Notes: generated by a model not told the origin, from the letters alone. Shown: positions 24,834 to 33,375, counted from the stretch's first letter. The stretch: 62,372 nt of DNA from an uncultured bacterium (GCA_948467735.1 CAOKFN010000027.1:1-62372); one strand, 5' to 3'. Numbers and translations: made by a program.

Positions 24834-25997
24834 ATGAGGGTGATTATTTATACGGGAAAGGGCGGCGTGGGCAAGACCAGCATGGCGGCGGCCACCGCCT
24901 GCAGAATTGCGGGAAGCGGGAAAAAGGTGTTGATTATGAGCACGGATCAGGCCCACAGTCTGGGGGATTCTTTTGACAAAAAGGTGGGGAGGGAGCGGAC
25001 CAAGATTACGGAGAATCTGGACGCCATGGAGATTGATACCGTATATGAGGGCGAGAAAAGCTGGGGAAACCTAAAGGAATATTTAAAGCAGCTTCTCACC
25101 GCCAAGGGGGGCGGAGGAATCGAGGCGGAGGAGCTGTTGATTTTTCCGGGACTGGAAGAATTGTTTTCCATGTTCAAAATTCTGGAGGTATATGAAAGCG
25201 GCGTTTATGACACTGTCATTGTGGACTGCGCGCCCACAGGAGAGACGCTGTCTTTGTTAAAGTACCCGGAGCGGCTGTCCGGTTTGATAGAGAAACTGCT
25301 GCCCATAGAAAAGCTGGGCGTGAAGACCGTGGGGGCGATTGTGGAAAAGGCAATGAAGATTCCCATGCCGAAGGATAATGTGTTCGACGATATCGAGCAT
25401 TTGATGGATAAAATGAAGCGGCTGCAGCGATTGATGCTGAATCCTGAGATTGTGAGCCTGCGGGTGGTCACTACGCCGGAGAAAATCGTTATCAGCGAGG
25501 CGAAGCGCAATTTTACCTGTCTGTATTTGTATCATTATAATGTGGACGCGATACTTGTGAATCATATTTATCCGGCGGAGGCCATGGAGGGATATTTTCA
25601 TAAATGGGAGAAGCTGCAGGAGGAGGGCCTGCGGGAAATCAGGGAATGTTTCAGCGAGGTGCCCCGTTTTTATGTGGAACTGCTGCCAAAGGAGCTTCGC
25701 ACGCTGGAAGTGTTAGAGGAAGCGGGGGGATATATTTTCGGGGAATGCAATCCGGACGAGGTGCTGTTTCAGAAGGAAATATATGAAATCGACAGGGAGG
25801 GGGAAAGCCTTAGAATTTACCTGCCTTTTGCGGGAAAAGAGGAGCTTTTGCTGGAACAGGACGGAAATGAGCTGATTGTGGGTGTGCGCAATGAATGCCG
25901 CCGATTTCCCGTGCCTGCGGAATTTGCGGGCAGGGAGATAGCCGGGGCGAAGTTTGCGGACGGATATCTGCGGATAGGGTTTGGGGAAGGCGGATGA
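24834..25997 (+). CDS. ArsA/Get3-type ATPase, 387 aa (paralogue 2)
   Basis: A paralogue of the protein at 23053, with the same order of parts: Walker A GKGGVGKTS, STDQAHSLGDSF, signature DCAPTGETLSLLKYPE, a helical subdomain and a C-terminal HSP20-like domain (about residues 305-385). The start at 24834 follows AGGAGG with 9-nt spacing; an in-frame extension to 24708 would translate repeat B and is rejected. The two ATPases could pair as a pseudo-heterodimer equivalent to the two halves of E. coli ArsA. The gap between them holds a small coupled gene and repeat B. No cysteine triad like the arsenite site of ArsA was evident to me. Confidence 0.88.
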   Translation: MRVIIYTGKGGVGKTSMAAATACRIAGSGKKVLIMSTDQAHSLGDSFDKKVGRERTKITENLDAMEIDTVYEGEKSWGNLKEYLKQLLTAKGGGGIEAEELLIFPGLEELFSMFKILEVYESGVYDTVIVDCAPTGETLSLLKYPERLSGLIEKLLPIEKLGVKTVGAIVEKAMKIPMPKDNVFDDIEHLMDKMKRLQRLMLNPEIVSLRVVTTPEKIVISEAKRNFTCLYLYHYNVDAILVNHIYPAEAMEGYFHKWEKLQEEGLREIRECFSEVPRFYVELLPKELRTLEVLEEAGGYIFGECNPDEVLFQKEIYEIDREGESLRIYLPFAGKEELLLEQDGNELIVGVRNECRRFPVPAEFAGREIAGAKFADGYLRIGFGEGG

Positions 25998-26006
25998 GCC
26001 GCTGGT

Positions 26007-26076
26007 TTTCAAGCGGCGGTACGGGGAAAAAGCGAAGCGTTAGCGAGCGGTTTGCGTCAGCAGACCGGAATTTCAA
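26007..26076 (+). repeat. Dispersed repeat D, copy 1
   Basis: About 70 bp containing TTTCAAGCGGCGGTAC and AAAAAGCGAAGCGT. It matches the reverse complement of 27010-27077, so the two copies form a long-range inverted pair around the genes at 26084 and 26680. Confidence 0.8.
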
Positions 26077-26083
26077 GTAAAGG

Positions 26084-26551
26084 ATGGCAGTAGTGATGGT
26101 CGAATTGACGTATTCCATGGCAGCAGAAAACGATATCGATTTTATAAGAGAAACCTATCAAGAGAATATTGCAAGTCTGCATGGAAATCATAGAACCAAT
26201 GACGATTGGAGAGAACTGCTCTCGGACAAATCTTCCCAATACTATATTGTTCACAGGGAAATGCCTGTCGCTTGGTTTAGAATCGATATGGAAGACGGCG
26301 AATTGTGGATAGGCATGATACAGGTAAAGCCGATGGTTCACCGCCAAGGCGTTGGCAGATATATTTTATCTGCTGCCGAGAATATCGCAAGGAAAAAAGG
26401 AATTCAGAGAATCGGCATTCACACGACGGAAGATAATATTGCGGCAAGGCGGCTTTATTTATCAGCAGGTTATGAAGTGACGGAAATCGGCCCCTGTACT
26501 ACCGCAGATGGAATGGAACGAGTGGGGTATACCTATCAAAAAGGGATATAG
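26084..26551 (+). CDS. GNAT-family N-acetyltransferase
   Basis: A 155-residue acetyl-CoA-dependent transferase. The core motif A is VKPMVHRQGVGRYILSAAEN with the pyrophosphate-binding QGVGR, and motif B follows in NIAARRLYLSAGYEVTEIG. The full length fits a single GNAT domain. The start could be the ATG at 26084 or 26096; both follow AAAGGATGG. It lies between inverted copies of repeat D together with a minus-strand gene, which suggests the pair may have arrived as a cassette. The acceptor substrate is unknown. Confidence 0.9.
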   Translation: MAVVMVELTYSMAAENDIDFIRETYQENIASLHGNHRTNDDWRELLSDKSSQYYIVHREMPVAWFRIDMEDGELWIGMIQVKPMVHRQGVGRYILSAAENIARKKGIQRIGIHTTEDNIAARRLYLSAGYEVTEIGPCTTADGMERVGYTYQKGI

Positions 26552-26577
26552 TTTGGACTGACAATTTCCGGTTTATC

Positions 26578-26614
26578 GGGTAGCCTTCCTTATATTGATG
26601 GCTGCCCGTTTTAG
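26578..26614 (+). terminator. Terminator after the GNAT gene
   Basis: GGGTAGCC and GGCTGCCC form an 8-bp stem with one G-U pair and a 14-nt loop, followed by GTTTTAGG. It lies 26 bp after the stop codon. Confidence 0.65.
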
Positions 26615-26679
26615 GTATTTTGCCAAACCGTTTTATCAAGCGGCATGGAGCGGCGCCAATCTGAAAAGGGAGTTTTGAA

Positions 26680-26994
26680 TTATAGTTCTTTTATTAATTT
26701 AACTTTCAAAGGGCGCTTTGTAAGAAACTCCGCATTTTTATCCATGGTGGTTCTCGGGTGCTGATAGATATCAATGTCTATTGTGATCGGCTCGTCAATC
26801 ACAAATAAGAATCCTTTTTCCGTTCCATTGTGGGTTATAGTTCCGTCGTCGTCATATGCCAGCATAGCGGGTTTATGTGAGAAGGCTTCTGCCAGCTCTT
26901 TCCATTGAGTAATGGTGCTGCCTTCTTTTAAAACGTTGAATCTCACATTTGAACCATGATACCATATTCCATTGGGTTTTATCTCGATCTGCAT
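26680..26994 (-). CDS. Hypothetical protein, 104 aa
   Basis: A small soluble protein starting MQIEIKPNGIWYHGSNVRF, read convergently to the GNAT gene. The YHGS motif near the N-terminus recalls the first conserved motif of ADP-ribosyltransferase-like folds, but the later motifs of that fold are not visible, so I do not assign it. A ribosome binding site GAGGTATCC precedes the ATG. It is enclosed by inverted copies of repeat D. Function unknown. Confidence 0.65.
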   Translation of the reverse strand: MQIEIKPNGIWYHGSNVRFNVLKEGSTITQWKELAEAFSHKPAMLAYDDDGTITHNGTEKGFLFVIDEPITIDIDIYQHPRTTMDKNAEFLTKRPLKVKLIKEL

Positions 26995-27009
26995 AAGGAT
27001 ACCTCCTCA

Positions 27010-27077
27010 TAAATTTCAGCCTGCCGGAACAGACTGTTCGCAGACGCTTCGCTTTTTGCCTGTATCACCGCTTGAAA
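27010..27077 (-). repeat. Dispersed repeat D, copy 2 (inverted)
   Basis: The reverse complement reads TTTCAAGCGGTGATAC and AAAAAGCGAAGCGT, matching copy 1 at 26007-26076 over about 68 bp. It lies just upstream of the minus-strand gene at 26680-26994. Confidence 0.8.
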
Positions 27078-27569
27078 GGCAGGTTCTGATAAGCGATATG
27101 GCAGCGTTCGCAATTTGAATTTTCAAACAGGGTGTTGTACTATAAAAAATAGCAGAGCTGGCTGTTTTTGTCAACGGTCGGGATAAAAGGGATTTTTTCA
27201 AGCCTTGTGAGGGGGCAGAGAATGAAAAGAGATGGCGTAACATGCAGGCGCAGCGGGGGCGAAGCGCAGGGAAGCAATGGAAAGGCATTGTGGTAGAAAT
27301 TTTAGCGGGATTGTGATATTCTAGGAAGGGGATAAAGCGGCAGGCAGCAGGCGGTATATGAGATTAATTGACAGGAAACGCGGCTCTTGCCGTCGAGTGG
27401 GACGGGGGATGCGCCTTTGTGCAGAACGTTGAAGGGGAGGCTTTGATATGCTGCAGGCTGCCGGAATTTGCAGTAGGAAAATGAGCAAAGGTATTCCGCT
27501 GGCGGCCTGCAGTCGGGATTCGCGGCAGGTTTTATCGGTGTGCAGTATAATTGTATTAGGGAGACTGGT
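27078..27569. other. Intergenic with repeat C
   Basis: About 490 bp without a supported gene. It holds repeat C copy 1 at 27451-27550; similarity to the copy at 30240 may extend another 80 bp leftwards at lower identity. Confidence 0.5.
27451..27550 (+). repeat. Dispersed repeat C, copy 1
   Basis: About 100 bp starting CTGCAGGCTGCCGGAATTTG and ending GGCAGGTTTTATCGGTGTGC before AGTATAA. It aligns with 30240-30340 at roughly 75-80 percent by eye. It contains an 11-of-12-bp inverted repeat, CTGCAGGCTGCC (27451-27462) with GGCGGCCTGCAG (27500-27511). It ends 20 bp before the next gene. Confidence 0.85.
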
Positions 27570-28061
27570 ATGGATATTAGTGTGGAGCCCATATTATATG
27601 AGCAGAAATCTGTGTTTGTTCAGATGCTGGAATTGTATCAGTATGATTTCTCGGAGTTTTCAAATGACGACATCAACGAATACGGATATTTTGGATATGA
27701 GCATATTGATGATTATTGGAATGAAGAAGGGAGATACCCTTTCTTTATCAGGTGTAACGGAAAACTTGCGGGATTGGTTTTAGTGCGTTCCTGCTGTGAA
27801 CATAATATTCTGCCAAACCCTTACAATATCGCCGAATTTTTTGTCATGAAAAAATATAGACACAAAGGAGTCGGGCGGGCGGCGGCTATGAGGATTTTTG
27901 ATATGTTTCGCGGCGGGTGGGAAATATCCCAGTGGACGAACAACCTGCCTGCTCAAAGGTTTTGGGAGAAAGTGATTACAGAGTATACGGATGGCAGGTA
28001 TCATACGTTTCTGGCGGCGGAGGCGGGTGAAAGGGGATTTACATTTGACAATTCGCTTTAG
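27570..28061 (+). CDS. GNAT-family N-acetyltransferase (COG5628-like)
   Basis: A 163-residue transferase. The acetyl-CoA loop is VMKKYRHKGVGRAAAMRIFD, followed by the C-terminal NNLPAQRFWEKVI typical of GNAT motif B. The N-terminal half has ELYQYDFSEFSNDDINEYGYF, a pattern I associate with the predicted acetyltransferase group COG5628. The start at 27570 follows TTAGGGAG; a 10-residue upstream extension would begin within repeat C and is rejected. Repeat C abuts the gene and may supply its promoter region (AGTATAAT). Substrate unknown. Confidence 0.88.
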   Translation: MDISVEPILYEQKSVFVQMLELYQYDFSEFSNDDINEYGYFGYEHIDDYWNEEGRYPFFIRCNGKLAGLVLVRSCCEHNILPNPYNIAEFFVMKKYRHKGVGRAAAMRIFDMFRGGWEISQWTNNLPAQRFWEKVITEYTDGRYHTFLAAEAGERGFTFDNSL

Positions 28062-28437
28062 CTGTTCCGCACCGGATTGTCCTTATGTATGGACATTGAC
28101 CTTTTTTGAGCAGGTGCTGCAATTATATTTTTAGGTTAATCTTGTAGATAGGTTTTGGGCGATAGAGGGAATGGTTTCATTTATTATGGAAGGCGGTGAA
28201 AGAGGGAGGGGATTTACCGTCCGCTGCTGAACAAAATTCTGATAGGTCAAAGGTTTTAATTGCGCGCGTTTCAAGGGGTGGTTGAATTAAAGCCGCCCTC
28301 ATGTTATACTATTGATTGGGAGGATGAAGCGTGAAAATGGCAGAAAGTAATGAGAAGGCGAGAATGGTTTTTTAGCGGGCAGGGGCAGAAGCGGTTGGGC
28401 GCGACAGCATAAAAACAGCGGACAGGAGGGCTGATTT
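28062..28437. other. Intergenic upstream of the Uma2 gene
   Basis: No gene is supported. A small hairpin (TGTCC/GGACA near 28099-28117) precedes CCTTTTTT and may end the GNAT transcript. The promoter at 28282-28310 reads towards the Uma2 gene. Confidence 0.5.
28282..28310 (+). promoter_or_regulatory. Promoter TTGAAT-17-TATACT
   Basis: A good sigma-A promoter with 17-bp spacing, about 130 bp before the Uma2-family start. Confidence 0.6.
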
Positions 28438-29013
28438 ATGGCATTGCTGGCAAAAAAGGCACGGTACACATTTGCCGACTGCCTCACATGGGATGAGAAG
28501 GAACGCATAGAAATTATTGAGGGGGAAGCGTTTCCGTCGGCGGCCCCATCCCGAATGCATCAAAAGATTAGCGGCGAGCTGTTCCGCCAATTTGCAAATT
28601 TTCTTGAGGGAAAAAAATGTGAGGTTTACCATGCCCCGTTTAGCGTCCGGCTGTTTGAGCAGAAGGGTGAGGGGCCGGAGGACGTTGACACTGTGGTAGA
28701 GCCGGACATCTCTGTGGTATGTGATTGGAGTAAGCTGGATAAGTATGGCTGCAAGGGAGCGCCGGATTTGATTGTAGAAATCTTGTCCCCTTCCTCCCTT
28801 CGCCATGACCGGCTTGTGAAGCTGAACCTTTACCAGCGGGCCGGGGTTCGGGAATATTGGATTGTGGATCCGGAGAACAGGTCTGTGATGGTGTTTCTTC
28901 CGGATGGCGGCGGTTTTTTTAGGCTCCGCGAGGACTATGGGCGGGAGGATGCGGCCAAGGTCAACGTGCTGGACGGATGCTTCATCGAGCTGGGCAGAGT
29001 GTTTTCTGAATAA
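28438..29013 (+). CDS. Uma2-family endonuclease (DUF820)
   Basis: A 191-residue protein of the Uma2 group, which adopts a PD-(D/E)XK nuclease fold. The expected motifs are present in order: EPDISVVCD near residue 86, DLIVEILSPSS near 107, then KLNLYQRAGVREYWIVDPE. The N-terminal IEIIEGEAF matches the family's conserved opening. The family is widespread in cyanobacteria and Firmicutes and is called a putative restriction endonuclease, but biological roles are mostly unproven. The start follows GGAGGG. It is near a Septu-like pair and a winged-helix DNA-binding protein, which gives the stretch a defence-island flavour. Confidence 0.9.
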   Translation: MALLAKKARYTFADCLTWDEKERIEIIEGEAFPSAAPSRMHQKISGELFRQFANFLEGKKCEVYHAPFSVRLFEQKGEGPEDVDTVVEPDISVVCDWSKLDKYGCKGAPDLIVEILSPSSLRHDRLVKLNLYQRAGVREYWIVDPENRSVMVFLPDGGGFFRLREDYGREDAAKVNVLDGCFIELGRVFSE

Positions 29014-29077
29014 GAGGCGAAGGGCGGGGTTAGTAAAGCGTTTATCGTCGCCTAAGCGCAGGAAAGGGAGGAGACCT

Positions 29078-30127
29078 GTGACAAAAGAAGAACTGAAAAT
29101 CCGTCAGCTCACAAATCAATATTTGATTACCCCCGCCGATAAAATGACTGTCGTGCGGGATTTATGCGGGATACAGGCGCAGTTTATGGTAAATGCAATA
29201 CATTCTTTGAAAATTCGCTGTACGGATTTTGACGAATCCACGGTGAAGGAGGGTCTGGTGAAGAACTGGACTATTCGGGGCACGGTGCATGTCTTTGCGG
29301 AAAGCGATCTGCCCTTATTTATGCATTGCGGGGACGGGCAGGACTATCGGCGGAATGAATGGAAGGGATACAGGTTTTGGAATCAGAGGGAAGGGTGGGC
29401 TTTGACCCCGGAGCGGCAGAAGGCGCTCTCGGAGGCAATATTGGAGGCGCTGAAAGAAAAGCCCCGTACCCGTGAGGAGTTGAAGGCGCTCTGTTTTGAA
29501 AAGGGGATGACGGAAGCGGAGGCAGGATCGATGTTTGAGTCATGGGGCGGCGGTATCAGGGAGCTCTGCGAGCGCGGCTTTATGAATTATGTGGTTCAGG
29601 AGAAGAAGGCATATTGTCTGTCGCCTGATTTTACGCCGATTCCGGAAGAGGAGGCAGAGCTTGAAATAGCGAGGAGGTATTTTGCCAATTTTGGCCCGGC
29701 TGCAATTCATGATGCAATGTACTATTTTCGGGTTTCGGCGGCGCAGGTAAAGAAATGGCTTTCGGCCCTGCCGGTGCATAGGGCGGAATGTGAGGGCAGA
29801 ACTTATTATTACTGCGAAAATGGGAAGGCATATGACAAAGGGATTCCAAGATGTCTGTTTCTGGCGGGATTTGATCAGTTGATGCTGGGGTATGAGAAGA
29901 AGGAGAGCCTTTATTTGGCGCCGGAACATCTGAGAGGAATTTTTAATCTGGCGGGGATTGTGATGCCTGCGGTTCTGCTGAACGGAGAGATAGCGGGCAA
30001 GTGGAAAAAGAAGAATAAAAAGCTGTCCATTCAACTGTTTTCCCATAGGGGCGCGAAGGAGAAAGCGGTCATGAGGGAAAAGGCGGAGGCGCTCTGGGGG
30101 GATGTGGCGGTGGAGTTTGCGGAGTGA
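29078..30127 (+). CDS. Winged-helix DNA-binding protein (HTH_42, YcaQ/AlkX-like)
   Basis: A 349-residue protein of the HTH_42 family. The opening IRQLTNQYLITP and GIQAQF, the segment WTIRGTVHVFAESDLPLF and the C-terminal AGFDQLMLGY match the family's usual anchors. Members include DNA glycosylases that unhook interstrand crosslinks (YcaQ, AlkX) and proteins of unknown role. The start is a GTG at 29078 behind AGGGAGGAG; a longer frame to 28904 would overlap the Uma2 gene. It follows that gene by 64 bp and probably shares its transcript. A repair or base-excision role is family-based inference. Confidence 0.85.
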   Translation: MTKEELKIRQLTNQYLITPADKMTVVRDLCGIQAQFMVNAIHSLKIRCTDFDESTVKEGLVKNWTIRGTVHVFAESDLPLFMHCGDGQDYRRNEWKGYRFWNQREGWALTPERQKALSEAILEALKEKPRTREELKALCFEKGMTEAEAGSMFESWGGGIRELCERGFMNYVVQEKKAYCLSPDFTPIPEEEAELEIARRYFANFGPAAIHDAMYYFRVSAAQVKKWLSALPVHRAECEGRTYYYCENGKAYDKGIPRCLFLAGFDQLMLGYEKKESLYLAPEHLRGIFNLAGIVMPAVLLNGEIAGKWKKKNKKLSIQLFSHRGAKEKAVMREKAEALWGDVAVEFAE

Positions 30128-30239
30128 GCGGATGATGGCGAGTGAAGGATGAAATGGCAGGAAGCAATCAGGAAAGTTTCCCGGCGGAAGCGCTGCGGCG
30201 AAGAGGCTGTCCAGACTGCCGTAAGCGGTAATTTTTGTA

Positions 30240-30340
30240 CTGCAGGCCGCCGAAATTTACAGTAGGGAAATGAGCGGCGGTATCTTATTGGTGGTCTACA
30301 TTCGGGACTTGCGGCAGGTTTTATTGGTGGGAAGTATAAA
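30240..30340 (+). repeat. Dispersed repeat C, copy 2
   Basis: About 100 bp starting CTGCAGGCCGCCGAAATTTA and ending GCGGCAGGTTTTATTGGTGG before AAGTATAA. It is in the same orientation as copy 1 (27451-27550) and, like it, ends just before a gene, here the Septu-like ATPase. The internal inverted repeat is less well preserved. Confidence 0.85.
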
Positions 30341-30354
30341 TAGGAGGATACTTT

Positions 30355-31623
30355 TTGGAACATTATGTTACGAAAATTCAAATAAGAGAAGTGCGGCATT
30401 TGTCCGATTTTGAGATTGAGCTGAAGCAGGAGAAACGGACGCATCTTCTGCTGACGGGGAAGAACGGTTCCGGCAAGACTTCACTTTTAAGGGTAATCAA
30501 GAAGCATTTAACTGCGCTGCAGGAAAAAGAGTTTATCAATCTGGTGAATCTTCCATTATGGAAAAAGAAAATGAAAGAATTGCTGGAAAATGCGGAGGGC
30601 GGGTACAAAAAAGCTGTTGTTTCAAACGAAATTGAAGTACGCTCTCAATTAATAAAAAAATATGAAATATATCAGGAAGGGTGCATCGTTACATTTCATG
30701 AAGGAGAAGAAATCCAGAAATTATATGATGAGGGTAAGTTCCTGACGGCATTTTATGGGGCGAACCGAAGAATCGGAACGGCAGGCGCAGGCAGGGCAAA
30801 AGGCGTCTCAAACGTAGTTCTAGATAAAGTCTATTCGGTGGATTCCAATCCGGGAGGGCTGCTGTTACAGTATCTGGTGCATCTGAAAACCCAGCAGGCT
30901 TACGCCAGAAACGAAGGCGACAGGGAAACGGTGGAGATGCTTGACAAATGGTTTGTGCGATTTGAGAATGCTTTAAAGGTGCTTTTGGACAATGAAAGCA
31001 TACGGCTGGTGTATGATTATAAAGATTATAATTTTCTGATTATGGAAGAGGGCAGAAAGGCATATGGTTTTGATCAGCTGTCGGACGGATATTCCGCGGC
31101 GATACAAATTCTGACGGACTTGATTCTGCGCATGGAACAGAATTGGCTGAAAGAGGGGATTTTAAGCGCTTATGATATGGAGGGGATTGTTTTAATCGAT
31201 GAATTGGAAACCCATCTGCATATTGAGCTGCAGAGGAAAATACTGCCGTTTTTGACGGAATTTTTCCCAAGAATCCAGTTTATTGTCTCCACCCATTCGC
31301 CCTATATTTTGAATTCTATTGAAAACTGTGTGATTTATGATTTGGAGAAACATATCCGCATGGAAAATATGTCAGGATATTCGGCGGAGGGAATTGTGGA
31401 GGGGTATTTTGAAGCTGACGCTTATTCGGAGCTTCTTCTGCGGAAGGTGAAAAGATATGAGGCCTTGGTAAACATGGAGGAGCCTGCGGAAGAAGAACGG
31501 GTGGAACGGGCGAAGCTTCTGGTGGAATTGAAGCAGCTGTCGGGAGACTTGGCGAAGGAGGCCAAGGACGCATTTGAGGAAATAGAGCAGAGAAGGAAAG
31601 AACATGATAAGATACGGTCGTAA
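30355..31623 (+). CDS. AAA family ATPase of a Septu-like (PtuA) pair
   Basis: A 422-residue SMC/ABC-like ATPase. Walker A is LLTGKNGSGKTSLL near residue 33, the signature-like segment is FDQLSDGYSAAI, Walker B is GIVLIDELETHLH and the sensor His lies in FIVSTHSPYILNS. The last 60 residues are helical and charged. The start must be the TTG at 30355: it is preceded by AGGAGG with 7-nt spacing, and the nearby ATG is out of frame. The HNH gene overlaps its 3' end by 20 bp. An ATPase coupled to an HNH nuclease is the layout of Septu (PtuA-PtuB) anti-phage systems and of retron-associated effector pairs; no reverse transcriptase is adjacent here. Confidence 0.85.
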   Translation: MEHYVTKIQIREVRHLSDFEIELKQEKRTHLLLTGKNGSGKTSLLRVIKKHLTALQEKEFINLVNLPLWKKKMKELLENAEGGYKKAVVSNEIEVRSQLIKKYEIYQEGCIVTFHEGEEIQKLYDEGKFLTAFYGANRRIGTAGAGRAKGVSNVVLDKVYSVDSNPGGLLLQYLVHLKTQQAYARNEGDRETVEMLDKWFVRFENALKVLLDNESIRLVYDYKDYNFLIMEEGRKAYGFDQLSDGYSAAIQILTDLILRMEQNWLKEGILSAYDMEGIVLIDELETHLHIELQRKILPFLTEFFPRIQFIVSTHSPYILNSIENCVIYDLEKHIRMENMSGYSAEGIVEGYFEADAYSELLLRKVKRYEALVNMEEPAEEERVERAKLLVELKQLSGDLAKEAKDAFEEIEQRRKEHDKIRS

Positions 31624-32293
31624 TCATACGGAGAAAGCAAGGGCGGCAGTTCTGTCATTGGAGAAGGCAAAGGCCTCCGGGGGAAGTTATAATACGCCGG
31701 AGGTAAACGCGGCGCTGGCGGAAATGTTTCATGGAAAATGTTATATCTGCGAGAATAGGGAGGGAATTTCTTCTTTTCAAATCGAACACTTAAGGCCTCA
31801 TCGAAAGAATGTGGTCTTGATGTATGATTGGAACAATTTATTCTGGGCCTGCGCCCACTGTAATAATATTAAAAACGCAGGATATGAGCCGATATTAGAT
31901 TGCACGCAGGTAGATGTGGATCAAATGATAGCCTTTCGGAAAGAGGGATATTTCGGAGGGGATGAGAAATATGACTTTAGCCCATTGGAAGAAAGCGAAG
32001 AGATAGATAATACGGTTCGCCTGTTGCGGGAGGTATATTATGGCGGCACGCCGCAGAAAAGGATGGAGGCAGTGAATATCCGCAGGGCATTGAGACGGAA
32101 TTTGTCTGATTTCAAAAATCTGGTCCGTGAATATTATGAGGTGGAGGATTATATGAAGGAGGATATCAAGGAAGCCGTTCGGAAGGAAGTGGGGGAGGGC
32201 GCGGCGTTCGCCGCTTTTAAGAGATGGCTGCTTTGGGATCATCAGGAGAGGTATCGGGACTTATTGGACTATTGCGGGTTATCCTGCACATAA
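31604..32293 (+). CDS. HNH nuclease of a Septu-like (PtuB) pair
   Basis: A 229-residue HNH endonuclease. The zinc cysteines are in CYICEN and CAHCNN, the catalytic region is FQIEHLRPHRKN, and the third motif lies in DWNNLFWACAHCNNIKNAGY. The N-terminal RYGRNHTEKARAAV and the overall length fit the HNH partner encoded with AAA ATPases (TIGR02646/PtuB type). The ATG overlaps the ATPase frame, so production of the two is coupled. In Septu, the ATPase is thought to control the nuclease, which degrades nucleic acid on phage infection. Activity here is not shown; all expected motifs are present. Confidence 0.87.
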   Translation: MIRYGRNHTEKARAAVLSLEKAKASGGSYNTPEVNAALAEMFHGKCYICENREGISSFQIEHLRPHRKNVVLMYDWNNLFWACAHCNNIKNAGYEPILDCTQVDVDQMIAFRKEGYFGGDEKYDFSPLEESEEIDNTVRLLREVYYGGTPQKRMEAVNIRRALRRNLSDFKNLVREYYEVEDYMKEDIKEAVRKEVGEGAAFAAFKRWLLWDHQERYRDLLDYCGLSCT

Positions 32294-32388
32294 TGAGCTT
32301 AATCAAAAGATTGCCAAAAGAAATAGAAATATTATGGACATTGAAACGCTCGTCAGCATAATAGCTGCGCGTGGAAAAGAGGGTTGAA

Positions 32389-33375
32389 ATGAAAGAAACG
32401 ACAAAGAGATCTTGTGAACTGCTGATCCAAAACCGAGAGAGGTTCAAGGAAGTGTTCGGCTGGGAAAGCGGGCTGATTTGGCTGGCAGGCGCGGGTGTCT
32501 GCACAATGAAGGGAAAGCTGGCGGAGGAGGGGGCGCTGCAACGGAGCAAAGAGCTGTTAAAGCAGAAGGTGGGCGTCTTTTCTAACTTCCGGGGAACCAT
32601 GCGCGTTCCCACCGCCGCGATGCTGGCGGCGAGCGGGAATCCGGAGGTGGTTTTGGACAGGGGAATCAGCGTTTATGAGCGGTTGAAGCAGGATTTCTTT
32701 CGCTCGGAGTATCTTCCGCTGACAGCCATGGTGATCGCACAGCTGGCGGCACCGGAGGAATATGAGAAAATTGCGGTGAGGACGCGGGCGCTCTATAAGC
32801 GGATGAAAGAGGAGCATCCGATTCTGACGTCGGGGGAGGACAGCGCTTTCTGCGCCATGCTGGCGTTATCGGAAAAGTCCGATGAAATGTTGATAACGGA
32901 CATGGAAAAGTGTTATGACATTCTGAAGCCGGAATTTTTTTCAGGGAACGCGGTGCAGTCTTTGAGTCATGTTCTGGCGCTGTTTGAGGAAAGTGCGGAG
33001 CATAAATGCAAAAAGACCATGGAGCTGTTCGACAGTCTGAAAAGCGCGGGGAGGAAATACGGGACGAATTACGAGCTGCCCACGCTGGGGGTGCTGGCCA
33101 TGACGGAGGCTCCCGTCAAGGAGATTGTCAGCGAGATGATGGAGATTGACGATTGGCTTTCGGGGCAGAAGGGATTTGGCTTCTGGGGAAGCGTTACGGG
33201 AAAACAGCGGCTGATGTATGCGGGTATGCTGGCCCAGAAGGATTATGTGAGGGAGGAGACTTTACAGACGGCGGTCGTGAACAGCGCGGTGGCGATGGTG
33301 ATCGCCCAGGAGACCGTTATCTGTGCCGCAGTGGCGGCTTCCGCGGCTGCCGCCGCAAGCGCGTCGTCGAGCTAG
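32389..33375 (+). CDS. DUF4003 family protein, 328 aa
   Basis: A mostly helical protein with the DUF4003 pattern, including WLAGAGVCTMKGK near residue 31, FSNFRGTMRVPTAAMLAAS and a C-terminal Ala-rich hydrophobic stretch ending in SASSS. DUF4003 proteins are common in Firmicutes and have no known function. The ATG at 32389 follows AGAGGG; a GTG six codons upstream is the alternative. The C-terminal 30 residues (VVNSAVAMVIAQETVICAAV) could insert in a membrane. It lies between the Septu-like pair and the hybrid kinase with no clear functional link. Confidence 0.8.
   Translation: MKETTKRSCELLIQNRERFKEVFGWESGLIWLAGAGVCTMKGKLAEEGALQRSKELLKQKVGVFSNFRGTMRVPTAAMLAASGNPEVVLDRGISVYERLKQDFFRSEYLPLTAMVIAQLAAPEEYEKIAVRTRALYKRMKEEHPILTSGEDSAFCAMLALSEKSDEMLITDMEKCYDILKPEFFSGNAVQSLSHVLALFEESAEHKCKKTMELFDSLKSAGRKYGTNYELPTLGVLAMTEAPVKEIVSEMMEIDDWLSGQKGFGFWGSVTGKQRLMYAGMLAQKDYVREETLQTAVVNSAVAMVIAQETVICAAVAASAAAAASASSS

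Noticed and set aside
23053..25997. Arsenic resistance operon
   Set aside because: No ArsR, ArsB/Acr3, ArsC or ArsD gene is adjacent and both ATPases are single-domain.
30127..32293. Retron with ATPase-HNH effectors
   Set aside because: No reverse transcriptase gene and no msr/msd-like structure were found; the upstream non-coding DNA is dispersed repeat C.
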